A DNA stretch of 64,000 nucleotides, from positions 62,001 to 126,000 of the forward strand of contig NZ_BOMN01000012.1 in assembly GCF_016862215.1 (NCBI RefSeq). Direction: 5' to 3'. The translations under genes and the position numbers were made by a program. Each line of letters starts with the position of its first letter. Position 1 is the stretch's first letter. Source of the DNA: Winogradskya humida (GTDB lineage: Bacteria; Actinomycetota; Actinomycetes; Mycobacteriales; Micromonosporaceae). Positions 1 through 7,767 of the stretch are shown here, piece by piece. The notes beneath the pieces are model-generated. The model saw only the letters and a list, made by a program, of their open reading frames with translations. It had not been told where the DNA came from and did not search any database.

Positions 1-1
1 C

Positions 2-523
2 GACTACCGCGTCCTGACCGCCCCCGCCGACCAGGACGACTTCCGCCGCGCCGCCGACGCCGCCGTCCTCACCCTGCACCACTGGCCGTCGCTGCGCCGC
101 CACCTCGACCTGGACGACCCCAGCCCCACCCTGGCCACCACGCTGTGGGACCTCGCGGGCATCCTGACGGACCGCGCCCGGGTGCGGGAGAGCCAGCTCC
201 AGCTCGGCGCCCTCGTCCAGGACATCCCCGCCGGCAGCCACCTCCGCGCCGAGGTCGCCGAACGGGTCCTGCGCGCCCAGGACCGCATGGCCCACCTCGA
301 CGCCGACGTGGAACGCCAGGTCGAGCATCTGGCCCGGCTCGCCGACGAGACCGCCGAGTTCATCCGCGAACAGCAGGCCCTCCGCAAGGCCGAAGCGGTC
401 CTCCGCGACGCCGACTACCTGCTGCACACCGGCACCCCGCCGTCCCCGAAGAGCGACAGCGCCGCGGATCTCACCGACCGGACCACCGCCGTCCTGGCCG
501 CCTACCAGGAACTCACCCGCTGA
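2..523 (+). CDS. Hypothetical protein, 3' part (5' end outside window)
   Basis: The reading frame is open from the first bases of the window and ends at the TGA at 521-523, so the true start lies upstream; 173 residues are visible. An in-frame GTG at 182 could be a start, but the frame stays open and protein-like before it. The visible part is mostly charged helix rich in Ala, Arg, Glu and Asp (about residues 60-130 of the visible part look coiled-coil-like), followed by a short Pro/Ser linker and a final helix. I do not recognise a family. The stop overlaps the ATG of the next gene by one base, so the two are probably co-translated. Confidence 0.6.
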   Translation, partial: DYRVLTAPADQDDFRRAADAAVLTLHHWPSLRRHLDLDDPSPTLATTLWDLAGILTDRARVRESQLQLGALVQDIPAGSHLRAEVAERVLRAQDRMAHLDADVERQVEHLARLADETAEFIREQQALRKAEAVLRDADYLLHTGTPPSPKSDSAADLTDRTTAVLAAYQELTR

Positions 524-1044
524 TGCGCCCCGGACCGGGCGAGGTGCTGCACTTCTCGCAGGACGCGACGATCGAGCGCTTCGTGCCGCAACCGGGCGCC
601 TTCGTCTGGGCGGTCGACCACGATCGGGCCCCCGACTACTGGTTTCCCCGGGAGTGCCCCCGCGCGATGGCCTGGACCGTCGGGACGACCACCGACGCCG
701 ACCGGGAGCGGATCATCGGTGCCGGCAGCGGAACCCGGGTCCATGCGGTCGAGTACGCCTGGCTGGAGACGATCAGGACCGTCCGGTTGTACGCCTACCG
801 CTTCCCCGCCGCACCCTTCCGCCCACTGCCCGACCCGCACGCCGTCGTCACGACCGGGGCGGTCGATCCGCTCGGTCCTCCCGAGCTCGTCGGCAACCTG
901 TTCGACCTGCACGAACAGGCAGGCATCCAGCTCCGCGTCCTCCCGAGCCTCTGGCCCTTCTGGCACTCCGTCACCGCCAGCACCCTGGGATTCAGCGCCA
1001 TCCGCCTCCGCAACGCCAAGCCCCCGACCGCCCTCGCCCCGTAG
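523..1044 (+). CDS. DUF6886 family protein
   Basis: A 173-residue soluble protein of the DUF6886 type. It opens with the family-like MRPGPGEVLHFSQD segment, followed by FVWAVD, the APDYWFPRECPRAMAW block and a C-terminal VLPSLWPFWHSV block. The length matches the family. No biochemical function is known. The ATG at 523 overlaps the previous stop (TGATG), which fixes the start and implies an operon. No signal peptide or membrane segment is visible. Confidence 0.8.
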   Translation: MRPGPGEVLHFSQDATIERFVPQPGAFVWAVDHDRAPDYWFPRECPRAMAWTVGTTTDADRERIIGAGSGTRVHAVEYAWLETIRTVRLYAYRFPAAPFRPLPDPHAVVTTGAVDPLGPPELVGNLFDLHEQAGIQLRVLPSLWPFWHSVTASTLGFSAIRLRNAKPPTALAP

Positions 1045-1432
1045 AACGGGCACACCAGCCCGCCACACGCCTGACACCCAGCCCGCCGCCCCGCCAGCCC
1101 GCCGCCCCGCCGCACGCCGCCCCGCCGCACGCCGCGCTGCCGCAGGGCACTTCGTCGGCCACCGCACGCTGCCGCAAGCGGAAAATAGGGAATCGGGCTT
1201 AATCAACGTTCAGTCTGGCGCTGGAAGGCACGAACCGGGCATAAAGAATTTTATTCGTCCGCATTCGCCCCGGCTGGCCCCATTCTGATAACGAGCAACC
1301 GGATATAAAGCCCAAATATCCTCGACTGCAAACCGCAGACAGCAGTCCGCCGACTGCCATCTCAGGAATGACTCTTGCTGTTGGCGTATGTCAGCCCTGA
1401 CCATGATGTCTTGAGGGTCACGGGAGGTAGCC
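1045..1432. other. Intergenic region, 388 bp
   Basis: No convincing gene. The first part (about 1075-1145) is a low-complexity stretch of CCGCCCCGCC-type repeats that gives fake proline/arginine-rich frames. From about 1180 the composition drops to noticeably lower GC, as expected of promoter DNA for the gene at 1433. A good ribosome-binding site (GGGAGGT) lies about 7 bases before that ATG. Confidence 0.5.
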
Positions 1433-1885
1433 ATGACAGTTGAGTCCGGTACCGCAGTTCCGGGGCAGAGCGGCTGGGTCGTGTATTACGACGGGCCGGG
1501 AGTGGTCGTCACGAGCTGGTATGTCATGAACGCCGCGGGCCGTTATCCGGTGACGTCGCTGACGGAGGTCCGGCAGGTGCACCTGCGGTCCGGCGGCCCG
1601 AGGCTGGCGGCGGTGATCGCCGGCGCGACCGCGGTGATCGTGGCGGTGCCCCTGTCCGTTCCGTTCGGGTACGCCGCCCTGCTGATCGCCGCGGCCGCCG
1701 CGGTGCTGGGAGGCATCGCCGCACAGGTGGTCGACCGCCGGTACAACCCGCGGTGGATGGCCTTGTGGGCCACCCACCAGGGGCACGACGTCGAGCTGTT
1801 CGGCTCGTCCGACAAGCAGCAGTTCGAGCAGGTCCGGCGCGCGGTGATCCGAGCCGTGCAGATCAACCGGGACCCCTGGTCATGA
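1433..1885 (+). CDS. DUF6232 family membrane protein
   Basis: A 150-residue protein. The N-terminal third is a short beta-rich domain with WVVYYDGPGVVVTSWYV and YPVTSLTEVR, as in the DUF6232 family. Two adjacent hydrophobic stretches (about residues 62-100) form a membrane hairpin, followed by RYNPRW and a short cytoplasmic tail. Function is unknown. The start is well supported by GGGAGGT upstream. It converges with the XRE regulator at 2047, separated by a 16-bp minisatellite. Confidence 0.8.
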   Translation: MTVESGTAVPGQSGWVVYYDGPGVVVTSWYVMNAAGRYPVTSLTEVRQVHLRSGGPRLAAVIAGATAVIVAVPLSVPFGYAALLIAAAAAVLGGIAAQVVDRRYNPRWMALWATHQGHDVELFGSSDKQQFEQVRRAVIRAVQINRDPWS

Positions 1886-1904
1886 CCTTGCCGCGGTCAG
1901 CACC

Positions 1905-2032
1905 AGCCGCAGTCAGCAAGGCCCGCAGTCAGCACGGGCCGCACTAAGCACGGCCCGCAGTAAGCACGGCCCGCAGTAAGCACGGCCCGCAGTAAGCACG
2001 GGCCGCGGTAAGCAAGGCCCGCGGTAAGCACG
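1905..2032. repeat. Tandem 16-bp minisatellite, 8 units
   Basis: Eight head-to-tail units of a 16-base sequence (consensus GCCCGCAGTAAGCACG) run without spacers. The three units at 1953-2000 are identical; the outer ones differ at one to four bases. The array fills the gap between two convergent genes. There is no unique spacer between units, so it is not CRISPR. Confidence 0.95.
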
Positions 2033-2046
2033 GGACGGCCCGGTGG

Positions 2047-3009
2047 TTATGACAGGCCGGCCCGGATGCCGCGGATCAGGTCGATCGCCGCGTCGCCGGT
2101 CAGGCCGGCGGTGAGCAGTTCGCGCATGATCTCGCCGTAGACCGCGGTGAGCTCCTGATCGAGAGACAGGTCGTCGGTCGACGCGGCGGCCTCCACGAAG
2201 AGCACGTCCGGGTCGGCGGTGCCGGCGAACTCGAGCAGCTCGAAGGTGCCGCCGAGGCCCGGGTGCCGGTCCAGCTCGATCGGGGTGACGGCGAGCGTGT
2301 ACGCGTTCTCCTTGGCCAGCGTGAGCAGGTGGTCGAGCTGGCCGGCGAGCACGGCGCGACCGCCGACCGGGCGGCGCAGGGTGGACTCGTCGATGACCGC
2401 GACGATGCGCGGCGGCGCGGGCTGCAGGAGGCGTTCCTGGAAGGCCCGCTGACGGTCGAGGCGCAGGTCGACACGGGCCTGCACGTTCTCGCTGGCCGGG
2501 TCCTCGCGGATGGAGATCGACGTGATGGCCTGGGCGTACTCGGGGGTCTGCAGCAGGCCCGGGACGAAGAGCATCTGCCAGATGTTGATCGTGGAGGCTT
2601 CGTTCTCGTAGGCCACGAACCGCTGGTAGTCGCCGTTGAGCCGGTGCTTGCTGTACCACTGCCGGGTGCGCGACCGGCGCGCCAGGCTCGCCAGGGCGAC
2701 GACCTCCGCCTCGTCGCGCAGGCCGTAGAGGGCCAGCAGGGCGCGCACCTCGAGGGGCTGGACGGTGACGTCGCCCTTCTCGATCCGGCTCAGTTTCGAC
2801 GGTGACCAGTCCATCCTGGTCGCGACGGTGTCGGTACTGAGACCGGAGCTGTCGCGGAGCTCGCGCAGCCGCAACCGCAGCCGCTCGCGAGCGACCGTGG
2901 GGCCCACCGAATCGGGTCTGCGGGTCGAATCGGGTCTGCGGGTCGAATCGGATCTGGGGGCTGAATCAGGTCTGGGGGCTGAATCAGGTCTGGGGGCTGA
3001 ATCAGGCAT
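2047..3009 (-). CDS. XRE-family regulator with DUF5753 domain
   Basis: A 320-residue regulator. After an N-terminal hydrophilic repeat (PDSAPR/PDSTRR units, about residues 2-33) comes a helix-turn-helix domain (about 40-95, with WSPSKLSRIEKGD in the recognition region). The DUF5753 domain follows, including FVPGLLQTPEYA and VVALASLA. Such proteins pair with small DUF397 partners and influence development and antibiotic production in actinomycetes. The chosen ATG at 3007-3009 precedes the repeat; a GTG just after the repeat is possible. It is divergent from the DUF397 gene at 3158. Confidence 0.85.
   Translation of the reverse strand: MPDSAPRPDSAPRPDSAPRSDSTRRPDSTRRPDSVGPTVARERLRLRLRELRDSSGLSTDTVATRMDWSPSKLSRIEKGDVTVQPLEVRALLALYGLRDEAEVVALASLARRSRTRQWYSKHRLNGDYQRFVAYENEASTINIWQMLFVPGLLQTPEYAQAITSISIREDPASENVQARVDLRLDRQRAFQERLLQPAPPRIVAVIDESTLRRPVGGRAVLAGQLDHLLTLAKENAYTLAVTPIELDRHPGLGGTFELLEFAGTADPDVLFVEAAASTDDLSLDQELTAVYGEIMRELLTAGLTGDAAIDLIRGIRAGLS
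2909..2998. repeat. In-frame 18-bp tandem repeat at the 5' end of the XRE gene
   Basis: Five full 18-base units plus a partial one (pattern GAATCRGGTCTGSGGGYY) are read on the minus strand as the hexapeptide PDSAPR or PDSTRR. Copy number changes would not break the frame. The units are more alike at the start-codon end, suggesting recent amplification there. Confidence 0.9.
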
Positions 3010-3024
3010 GTGAGCCCGCACGTG

Positions 3025-3039
3025 AATCTGCGTTCTGCA
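3025..3039. promoter_or_regulatory. Candidate operator, copy 1 (XRE/DUF397 divergent promoter)
   Basis: AATCTGCGTTCTGCA lies 16 bp upstream of the XRE start. The same 15-mer with only the central three bases changed recurs at 3938-3952, before the DUF5753-only gene. A second shared block, CCGAAGTC, lies nearby in both places (about 3044 and 3920). Binding by the XRE protein is inference. Confidence 0.5.
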
Positions 3040-3157
3040 ACCTGCCGAAGTCCATTCGCGGAATTCTACCTGACATATGCTTCCTGCCAATATCCACTGA
3101 GGAAAAGGGGCGCTTGCGATCCCATACACGGCGCCGGATATCGGGTACGTTGAGGCG

Positions 3158-3346
3158 ATGAACGACCGGAGCGACCTCATCTGGCGGACCAGTTCCCGCA
3201 GCGGCGGCGGCAGTTGCGTGCAGATCGCCGCCGACACCGATCAGGTGCTCATCCGCGATTCCAAGAATCCCGCAGGGCCGGTATTGAGCTTCGACCGGAC
3301 AGCTTTCCGGGAATTCATCACCTTCGTGAAAGAGTCTGCTCGCTGA
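3158..3346 (+). CDS. DUF397 domain protein
   Basis: A 62-residue protein with the family pattern: WRTSSRSGGGSCVQIA near the N-terminus, VLIRDSKNP in the middle, and SFDRTAFREFI at the end. DUF397 proteins are small partners of XRE–DUF5753 regulators. It is divergent from such a regulator across a 148-bp promoter region, and its 3' end overlaps the convergent DUF5753-only gene by 29 bp. It therefore sits between two possible partners. Confidence 0.92.
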   Translation: MNDRSDLIWRTSSRSGGGSCVQIAADTDQVLIRDSKNPAGPVLSFDRTAFREFITFVKESAR

Positions 3347-3905
3347 GTTCGACCACGCGCGCCGAGCCGATCAGCGAGTCGATCCGGGCGCGGCAGGACG
3401 CCAGCACCCGCTGGTCGGTCGCGATCCGGTCGCCGTCCGGAGCCTCGAAGAACGCGGCCGCCATGACCCCGTCACGTTCGATGATCTCGGTCGGGCCGGC
3501 TAGTCCGGCATGCGCGCCGCGGTCCAGCATGGCGACGAAGATGCGGACCGTCGGGTAACGCCCTGACGTCTCGAGCAGGTGGCCGAGCTGCTTGTCCATG
3601 ACGGCCTCGTCACCGACCCGGCGGCGCAGCACCGATTCGTCGACCACGACCGTGAGCCCGGGCGGCTGCTCCCCGTCGAGCCGCTCGCGGAAGCCGGCCG
3701 CCCGGCGCATCCGCAGGGCCACCTTGTCGTGGACGAAGGAGTCGCTGAACGCGGCGAGCATCGCGGCGGCGTACTCCTCGGTCTGCAGCAGGCCGGGCAG
3801 GAACAGCGGCTGATTCTGCAGGATGTGGGTCGCTTGGCGTTCCAGCTCCAAGAGCTGCACGAACGCGTCCGAAGCCCACGCCGGGGCCGTGTTGTCAGGA
3901 ACCAC
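3318..3905 (-). CDS. DUF5753-only protein (regulator lacking its HTH domain)
   Basis: 195 residues starting at a GTG with GGAGGG eight bases upstream. The whole protein matches the C-terminal DUF5753 domain: LLELERQATHI, FLPGLLQTEEYAAAM, FRERLDGEQPPGLTVVVDES and the IIERDGVMAAAFFEAPDG block. The helix-turn-helix that normally comes first is missing, and no HTH-coding sequence precedes it; upstream DNA is promoter-like and holds the second operator copy. It may act as a modulator of the intact regulator or sequester DUF397. Confidence 0.75.
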   Translation of the reverse strand: MVPDNTAPAWASDAFVQLLELERQATHILQNQPLFLPGLLQTEEYAAAMLAAFSDSFVHDKVALRMRRAAGFRERLDGEQPPGLTVVVDESVLRRRVGDEAVMDKQLGHLLETSGRYPTVRIFVAMLDRGAHAGLAGPTEIIERDGVMAAAFFEAPDGDRIATDQRVLASCRARIDSLIGSARVVELSEQTLSRR

Positions 3906-3937
3906 GTTGTTCCCACCCTCCGAAGTCTGCCAAGTGC

Positions 3938-3952
3938 AATCTGCGAAATGCA
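3938..3952. promoter_or_regulatory. Candidate operator, copy 2 (upstream of DUF5753-only gene)
   Basis: AATCTGCGAAATGCA, matching 12 of 15 bases of the element at 3025-3039. Including flanks it forms an imperfect dyad (TGCA at both ends). It lies about 33 bp upstream of the GTG start at 3905. Confidence 0.5.
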
Positions 3953-3967
3953 GAATAGAGCACTCAG

Positions 3968-4987
3968 CTACCCCATGGGGATGGAAGCGACGGTGTGCTC
4001 GGGGGCGAGCTCCGACGACTCGCCGCGGCGGTGCGCGGCGGCGCCGACGCCCAGGGCGTACCAGAGGAAGGCGGCCCAGACCGTGAAGCCGATGCCGATC
4101 CGGACGGGATCCGGCCAGCCGGACGGGGTCACGTAGGCCTCGAGGACGCCGGAGACGAGCAGCATGACGACCAGGCCCAGGGCGACCAGCATGCCGGCGC
4201 GGGCCCGCTCGGCGAGCGCGCGGCCCCGGGTGCGGTGCGGGCCGGGGGCGATCCAGGCCCAGCCGATGCGCAGGCCGACGCCGGCCGCGACGAAGATCGA
4301 CGTGAGCTCCAGGAAACCGTGCGGCAGGATGTAGGTCCAGAACGTCGAGCTGTTGCCGGTGTAGACCATCGTCCCGCCGACCAGCCCGATGTTCAGCAGG
4401 TTCTGCCCGAGGACGTAGATCACCGGCAGGATCAGCACGCCGGACGCGAGGCACTGCCCGGCGATCACGGCGTTGTGGGTCCACACCTCGGCCGCGAAGT
4501 TCTGCGCCTGGAACTCGCTGTAGTAGCCGACGAACGAGTTGGTGGCCGTCTCGGAATCCAGGCCGCCCGGCGAGAGCGACTCGATGATGTCCGGGTGCGA
4601 GCCGAAGTACGCGATCAGCACCCCGCCGACGAGCACGTTGAGCACCGTCACGACGAGCCACCAGCGCCGCGAGCGGTAGAGCTCCAGCGGCAGCGTCGTC
4701 GTGAAGAAGCGGGCCAGCGGCTGCCAGGAGAAGCGACGGCTGCCGGTCACCGCCGAGCGGCCCGCGAGCACGAGCTGGGACAGCGACGCCAGCAGGATCG
4801 GGTCGGCCGAATGGCTGCGCACGACGGAGAGGTGGGTGGCCGCGCGCTGGTAGAGCAGGACCAGCTCGTCGGCCTCGTGCGCGTCGAGGCGGCGACGGCG
4901 GGTCAGGGCCTCGAGGCGGTTCCACTCGCCGCGGCGTTCGCTGACGTACGCGTCCAGGTCCACCGGCGCAGCGTAGCGGGCGGCCAT
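3968..4987 (-). CDS. SpoIIM-family (DUF95) membrane protein
   Basis: A 339-residue protein with a charged N-terminal region (MAARYAAPVDLDAYV, about 1-75). Five or so membrane helices from about residue 105 include the family block NSFVGYYSEFQAQNFAAEVWTHN and the FWTYILPHGFLEL segment. In actinobacteria this family is a general integral-membrane protein often encoded divergently from an RDD gene, exactly as here (16-bp gap to the RDD gene). The role is uncertain and need not involve sporulation. Confidence 0.88.
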   Translation of the reverse strand: MAARYAAPVDLDAYVSERRGEWNRLEALTRRRRLDAHEADELVLLYQRAATHLSVVRSHSADPILLASLSQLVLAGRSAVTGSRRFSWQPLARFFTTTLPLELYRSRRWWLVVTVLNVLVGGVLIAYFGSHPDIIESLSPGGLDSETATNSFVGYYSEFQAQNFAAEVWTHNAVIAGQCLASGVLILPVIYVLGQNLLNIGLVGGTMVYTGNSSTFWTYILPHGFLELTSIFVAAGVGLRIGWAWIAPGPHRTRGRALAERARAGMLVALGLVVMLLVSGVLEAYVTPSGWPDPVRIGIGFTVWAAFLWYALGVGAAAHRRGESSELAPEHTVASIPMG

Positions 4988-5003
4988 CTAGTTAACTACC
5001 CGC

Positions 5004-5939
5004 ATGAGTGTGGTGCCGGTCGCGGACGTACAGCTCGTCAACGGCGAGGCGGTGGAGGTCGACATCCGGCACGCCCGGGTCGGCTCGCGCGGGCTCGCGC
5101 TGCTGCTCGACCTGATGATCCAGGTGCTGATCGCGCTCGCGTTCTTCATCGCCGGCGCCGCGGCCGCGGCGGGCCTGGTGCGGGACGTCGTCGACGACGC
5201 ACTGCTCAACGCCATGGTCACCGTGGCGATCGCGATCGGCTTCATCGCGTACCCGACGCTTGTCGAGACCCTCACCAACGGCCGGAGCCCGGGCAAACGC
5301 GCGATGGGCCTGCGGGTCGTGCGGGAGGACGGCGGGCCGATCCGGGTCCGGCACGCGCTGACCCGCAGCCTGGTCGGTTTCGCGGTGGAATGGCCGGGCC
5401 TGCTGTTCCCGCCGTTCACCTGGGCGGTCGCGCTGACCACGATGATCTCCTCGCCCCGCGGCCGGCGGCTCGGCGATCTGGCCGCCGGCACGTTCGTGGT
5501 GCACGAGCGCACCCCGGTGCCGTGGGGCTGGGTGCCGTCGATGCCGCCGCACCTGGGCGCGTGGGCGAGCGCGCTCGACCTCACCAACCTCGGCGACGAC
5601 CTGGCCCTGGCGTCGCGGCACTACCTGGCGCGAGTGCGCGACATCAAGGAGCCGATGAACTCCCGGCTGGCGAACGGCCTGGCCGCCGAGGTGAGCCTCC
5701 GGATCGCCCATCCGGCGCCGCCCGGCGTGCCGCCCTGGATGTTCCTCAGCGCGGTGCTGGCCGAGCGGCGCCGCCGGGCCGGGGAGCGGGTGCATGCGAC
5801 CCGCGCCCTGACCCAGCGGATCTGGCCCGGTTTCGGCCGCGCGCAGTGGCCGTCGGCCGGCGGCCCGACCTGGGATCCCTCGGTCACCCACCCGCCGATT
5901 CTCGGGATCGCGAAGGAACGCCAGGGCGACAACCTATAG
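5004..5939 (+). CDS. RDD family membrane protein
   Basis: A 311-residue protein. The RDD domain has the signature VGSRGLALLLDLMIQ near residue 27, the second hydrophobic pair at about 65-90, and the NGRSPGKRAMGLRVV motif near residue 95. A long soluble C-terminal tail (about 190-311) contains WGWVPSMPPHL and repeated basic patches. RDD proteins are small transport-like membrane proteins of poorly known function. It is divergent from the SpoIIM gene, and its 3' end overlaps the convergent argS gene by 6 bp. Confidence 0.88.
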   Translation: MSVVPVADVQLVNGEAVEVDIRHARVGSRGLALLLDLMIQVLIALAFFIAGAAAAAGLVRDVVDDALLNAMVTVAIAIGFIAYPTLVETLTNGRSPGKRAMGLRVVREDGGPIRVRHALTRSLVGFAVEWPGLLFPPFTWAVALTTMISSPRGRRLGDLAAGTFVVHERTPVPWGWVPSMPPHLGAWASALDLTNLGDDLALASRHYLARVRDIKEPMNSRLANGLAAEVSLRIAHPAPPGVPPWMFLSAVLAERRRRAGERVHATRALTQRIWPGFGRAQWPSAGGPTWDPSVTHPPILGIAKERQGDNL

Positions 5940-7556
5940 CCGGGCAGGACTGGCGATACCCAGGAGGTCCAGTCCCCGCCGGAGCGTGCGAGCTGCCACA
6001 AGACAAAGGGTCAACCTGCTCTCGCGTACGCCCGGAGCGGCCCTCAAAACGGGGCACTGCTGATGGAACGTGTTGAACAAAGCCGCCAGCCCGTACAGGT
6101 ACGCGGCAAGCCGGTGGAACTCCAGCGACTGCGCCACCCCCGTCACCACCGGTTCGAAGGCGAGCAGTTCGAGGGCCAGCGCCCGCTCGGCCGGTTCGCC
6201 CAGCGTCACGCCCGCGGTGAAGGCCCCGCCCTTGTCGAGGATCGAGCTGATCCGGGCGTACGCATATTGCAGGTAGGGTCCGGTGTTGCCGGTCAGCGCC
6301 AGCATCCTGTCCCAGTCGAAGACGTAGCCCGAGCGCCGGTCCGCACCCAGGTCGGCGTACTTCACGGCGCCGATGCCCACCGCGGCGGCGACGGCCGGGT
6401 CCGGGTTGAGGACGGCGGCCCGCGTCACGGCCTCGTCGAGCAGCGCGGCGAGCGGGACGGCATCACCGGACCGGCTCCGGAACATCTTGCCGTCGGCTCC
6501 CAGCACCGACCCGAACTCGACGTGCTCGGCGCTCACGCTTTCCGGCAGCCAACCGGCCGCTCTCGCCACCGCGAACACCATCTCGAAATGGGTGCGCTGC
6601 GGGCTGCCGACTACGTACAGCAACCGGGTTGCCCCTACCGAGAGAGTCCGGTGCCTGAGCGCGGCGAGGTCCGTGGCGGCGTACCCGAATCCGCCGTCGC
6701 TCTTGCGGACGATCAGCGGGAGCGGCCCTCCCTCCCTGCTCACGAACCCGGCCGGCCACGCGCACAGCGCACCGTCGCTCTCGGTCAGCAGCCCCTTCGC
6801 TTCCAGCTCGGCAACAACCGGCGCGAGCTGATCGTGATAGCTGCTCTCCCCGGCGAAGTCCCCCCCGGTGAGTGTCACCCCCAGCCTCTGGTACGCCGTG
6901 AGCAGCTGATCCTTCGTCCCGGCGACCAGCTTCCGCCAGAGATCCAGCGTCTCCTCATCCCCCGCCTGCATCTTCACGACCCGCAGCCGCGACCGCTCCT
7001 GGAACTCGGGACTGCTCGCGAACAGCGTCCTGGCGTCGAGATAGGTCCCGCCGGGATGTTCGAGCAGATATTCGATGAGCATCCCGAACGACGTCCCCCA
7101 GTCGCCGAGATGGTTGGCCCGCACGACGTCGTGCCCGAGCCACTCCAGGATCCGCGCGGCGGCGTCCCCGATGACGGTCGAGCGCAGATGCCCGACGGTC
7201 AGCTCCTTCGCGGCGTTCGGCCCCGAGTAGTCCACGATCACGGTCTGCGGGTGCTCGACCCGGGGCACGCCGAGCCGTGCGTCGCCGGCCAGTTCGGTCA
7301 GCACCGCAGCGATCAGCTCATCGGCGACGGTGAGGTTGACGAACCCCGGCCCGGAAACCTCCGCGGTGGCGAGCCCGCCCAGATCGGCACGGGCCACCAG
7401 GTCGGCGGCGATGTCCCGCGGCGCCCGGCCCAGGGTGCGGGCCAGCGGCAGCGCGGCCCCGGACTGGTAGTCGGCGTGCGGCGAGCGCCGGACGGCCGGG
7501 TCGGCCCCGTCCAGTGCCGGAGCGAGCCGTGCGGCGAGAAGAGCTTCGAGATTCAT
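5934..7556 (-). CDS. argS: Arginyl-tRNA synthetase
   Basis: 540 residues, class I synthetase that charges tRNA-Arg. Visible parts are the N-terminal Add1-type domain (AEVSGPGFVNLTVAD), the HIGH region as SGPNAAKELTVGHLRST near residue 125, HLGDWGTSFGMLIEYL, the catalytic-core block KYADLGADRRSGYVFDWDRML, GNTGPYLQYAYARI, and an anticodon-binding helical end. The signature loop is GADGKMFRSRSGD. The start MNLEALL was chosen because it matches family length; the frame extends 29 codons further upstream without a family match. The HIGH region is of the GHLRS type; see the findings. Confidence 0.93.
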   Translation of the reverse strand: MNLEALLAARLAPALDGADPAVRRSPHADYQSGAALPLARTLGRAPRDIAADLVARADLGGLATAEVSGPGFVNLTVADELIAAVLTELAGDARLGVPRVEHPQTVIVDYSGPNAAKELTVGHLRSTVIGDAAARILEWLGHDVVRANHLGDWGTSFGMLIEYLLEHPGGTYLDARTLFASSPEFQERSRLRVVKMQAGDEETLDLWRKLVAGTKDQLLTAYQRLGVTLTGGDFAGESSYHDQLAPVVAELEAKGLLTESDGALCAWPAGFVSREGGPLPLIVRKSDGGFGYAATDLAALRHRTLSVGATRLLYVVGSPQRTHFEMVFAVARAAGWLPESVSAEHVEFGSVLGADGKMFRSRSGDAVPLAALLDEAVTRAAVLNPDPAVAAAVGIGAVKYADLGADRRSGYVFDWDRMLALTGNTGPYLQYAYARISSILDKGGAFTAGVTLGEPAERALALELLAFEPVVTGVAQSLEFHRLAAYLYGLAALFNTFHQQCPVLRAAPGVRESRLTLCLVAARTLRRGLDLLGIASPARL

Positions 7557-7767
7557 CGGTAACCCATCGGTACGCGGGGGCGGCGGGCCCACCGATGGTC
7601 CTGGTCCTGCGACACCGGCGGGAGACCCACCGGTGGAGGACACGTGTCAGCTCAGCTGTTCAGTCCGTTCGCCGGGAGTCGCTTCTCCGGCGTCGCTCGC
7701 AACTGATGCTGTACACGAGCGCCATCTTAGCGGGTATTTTCCCGCCGATGCGAGCAGAATCGGCGGG

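Noticed and set aside
1905..2032. Possible CRISPR array
   Set aside because: Units are 16 bp, contiguous, with no unique spacers and no cas genes.
3995..6076. Long plus-strand frame across SpoIIM and RDD genes
   Set aside because: Crosses two real genes in the wrong frames, low-complexity Arg/Gly-rich product, no start signal.
7564..7598. Inverted repeat CCATCGGT/ACCGATGG between argS and the dihydroxyacetone kinase gene
   Set aside because: Real 8-base arms, but the long GC-rich spacer and lack of other signals do not support calling it an operator or T-box.
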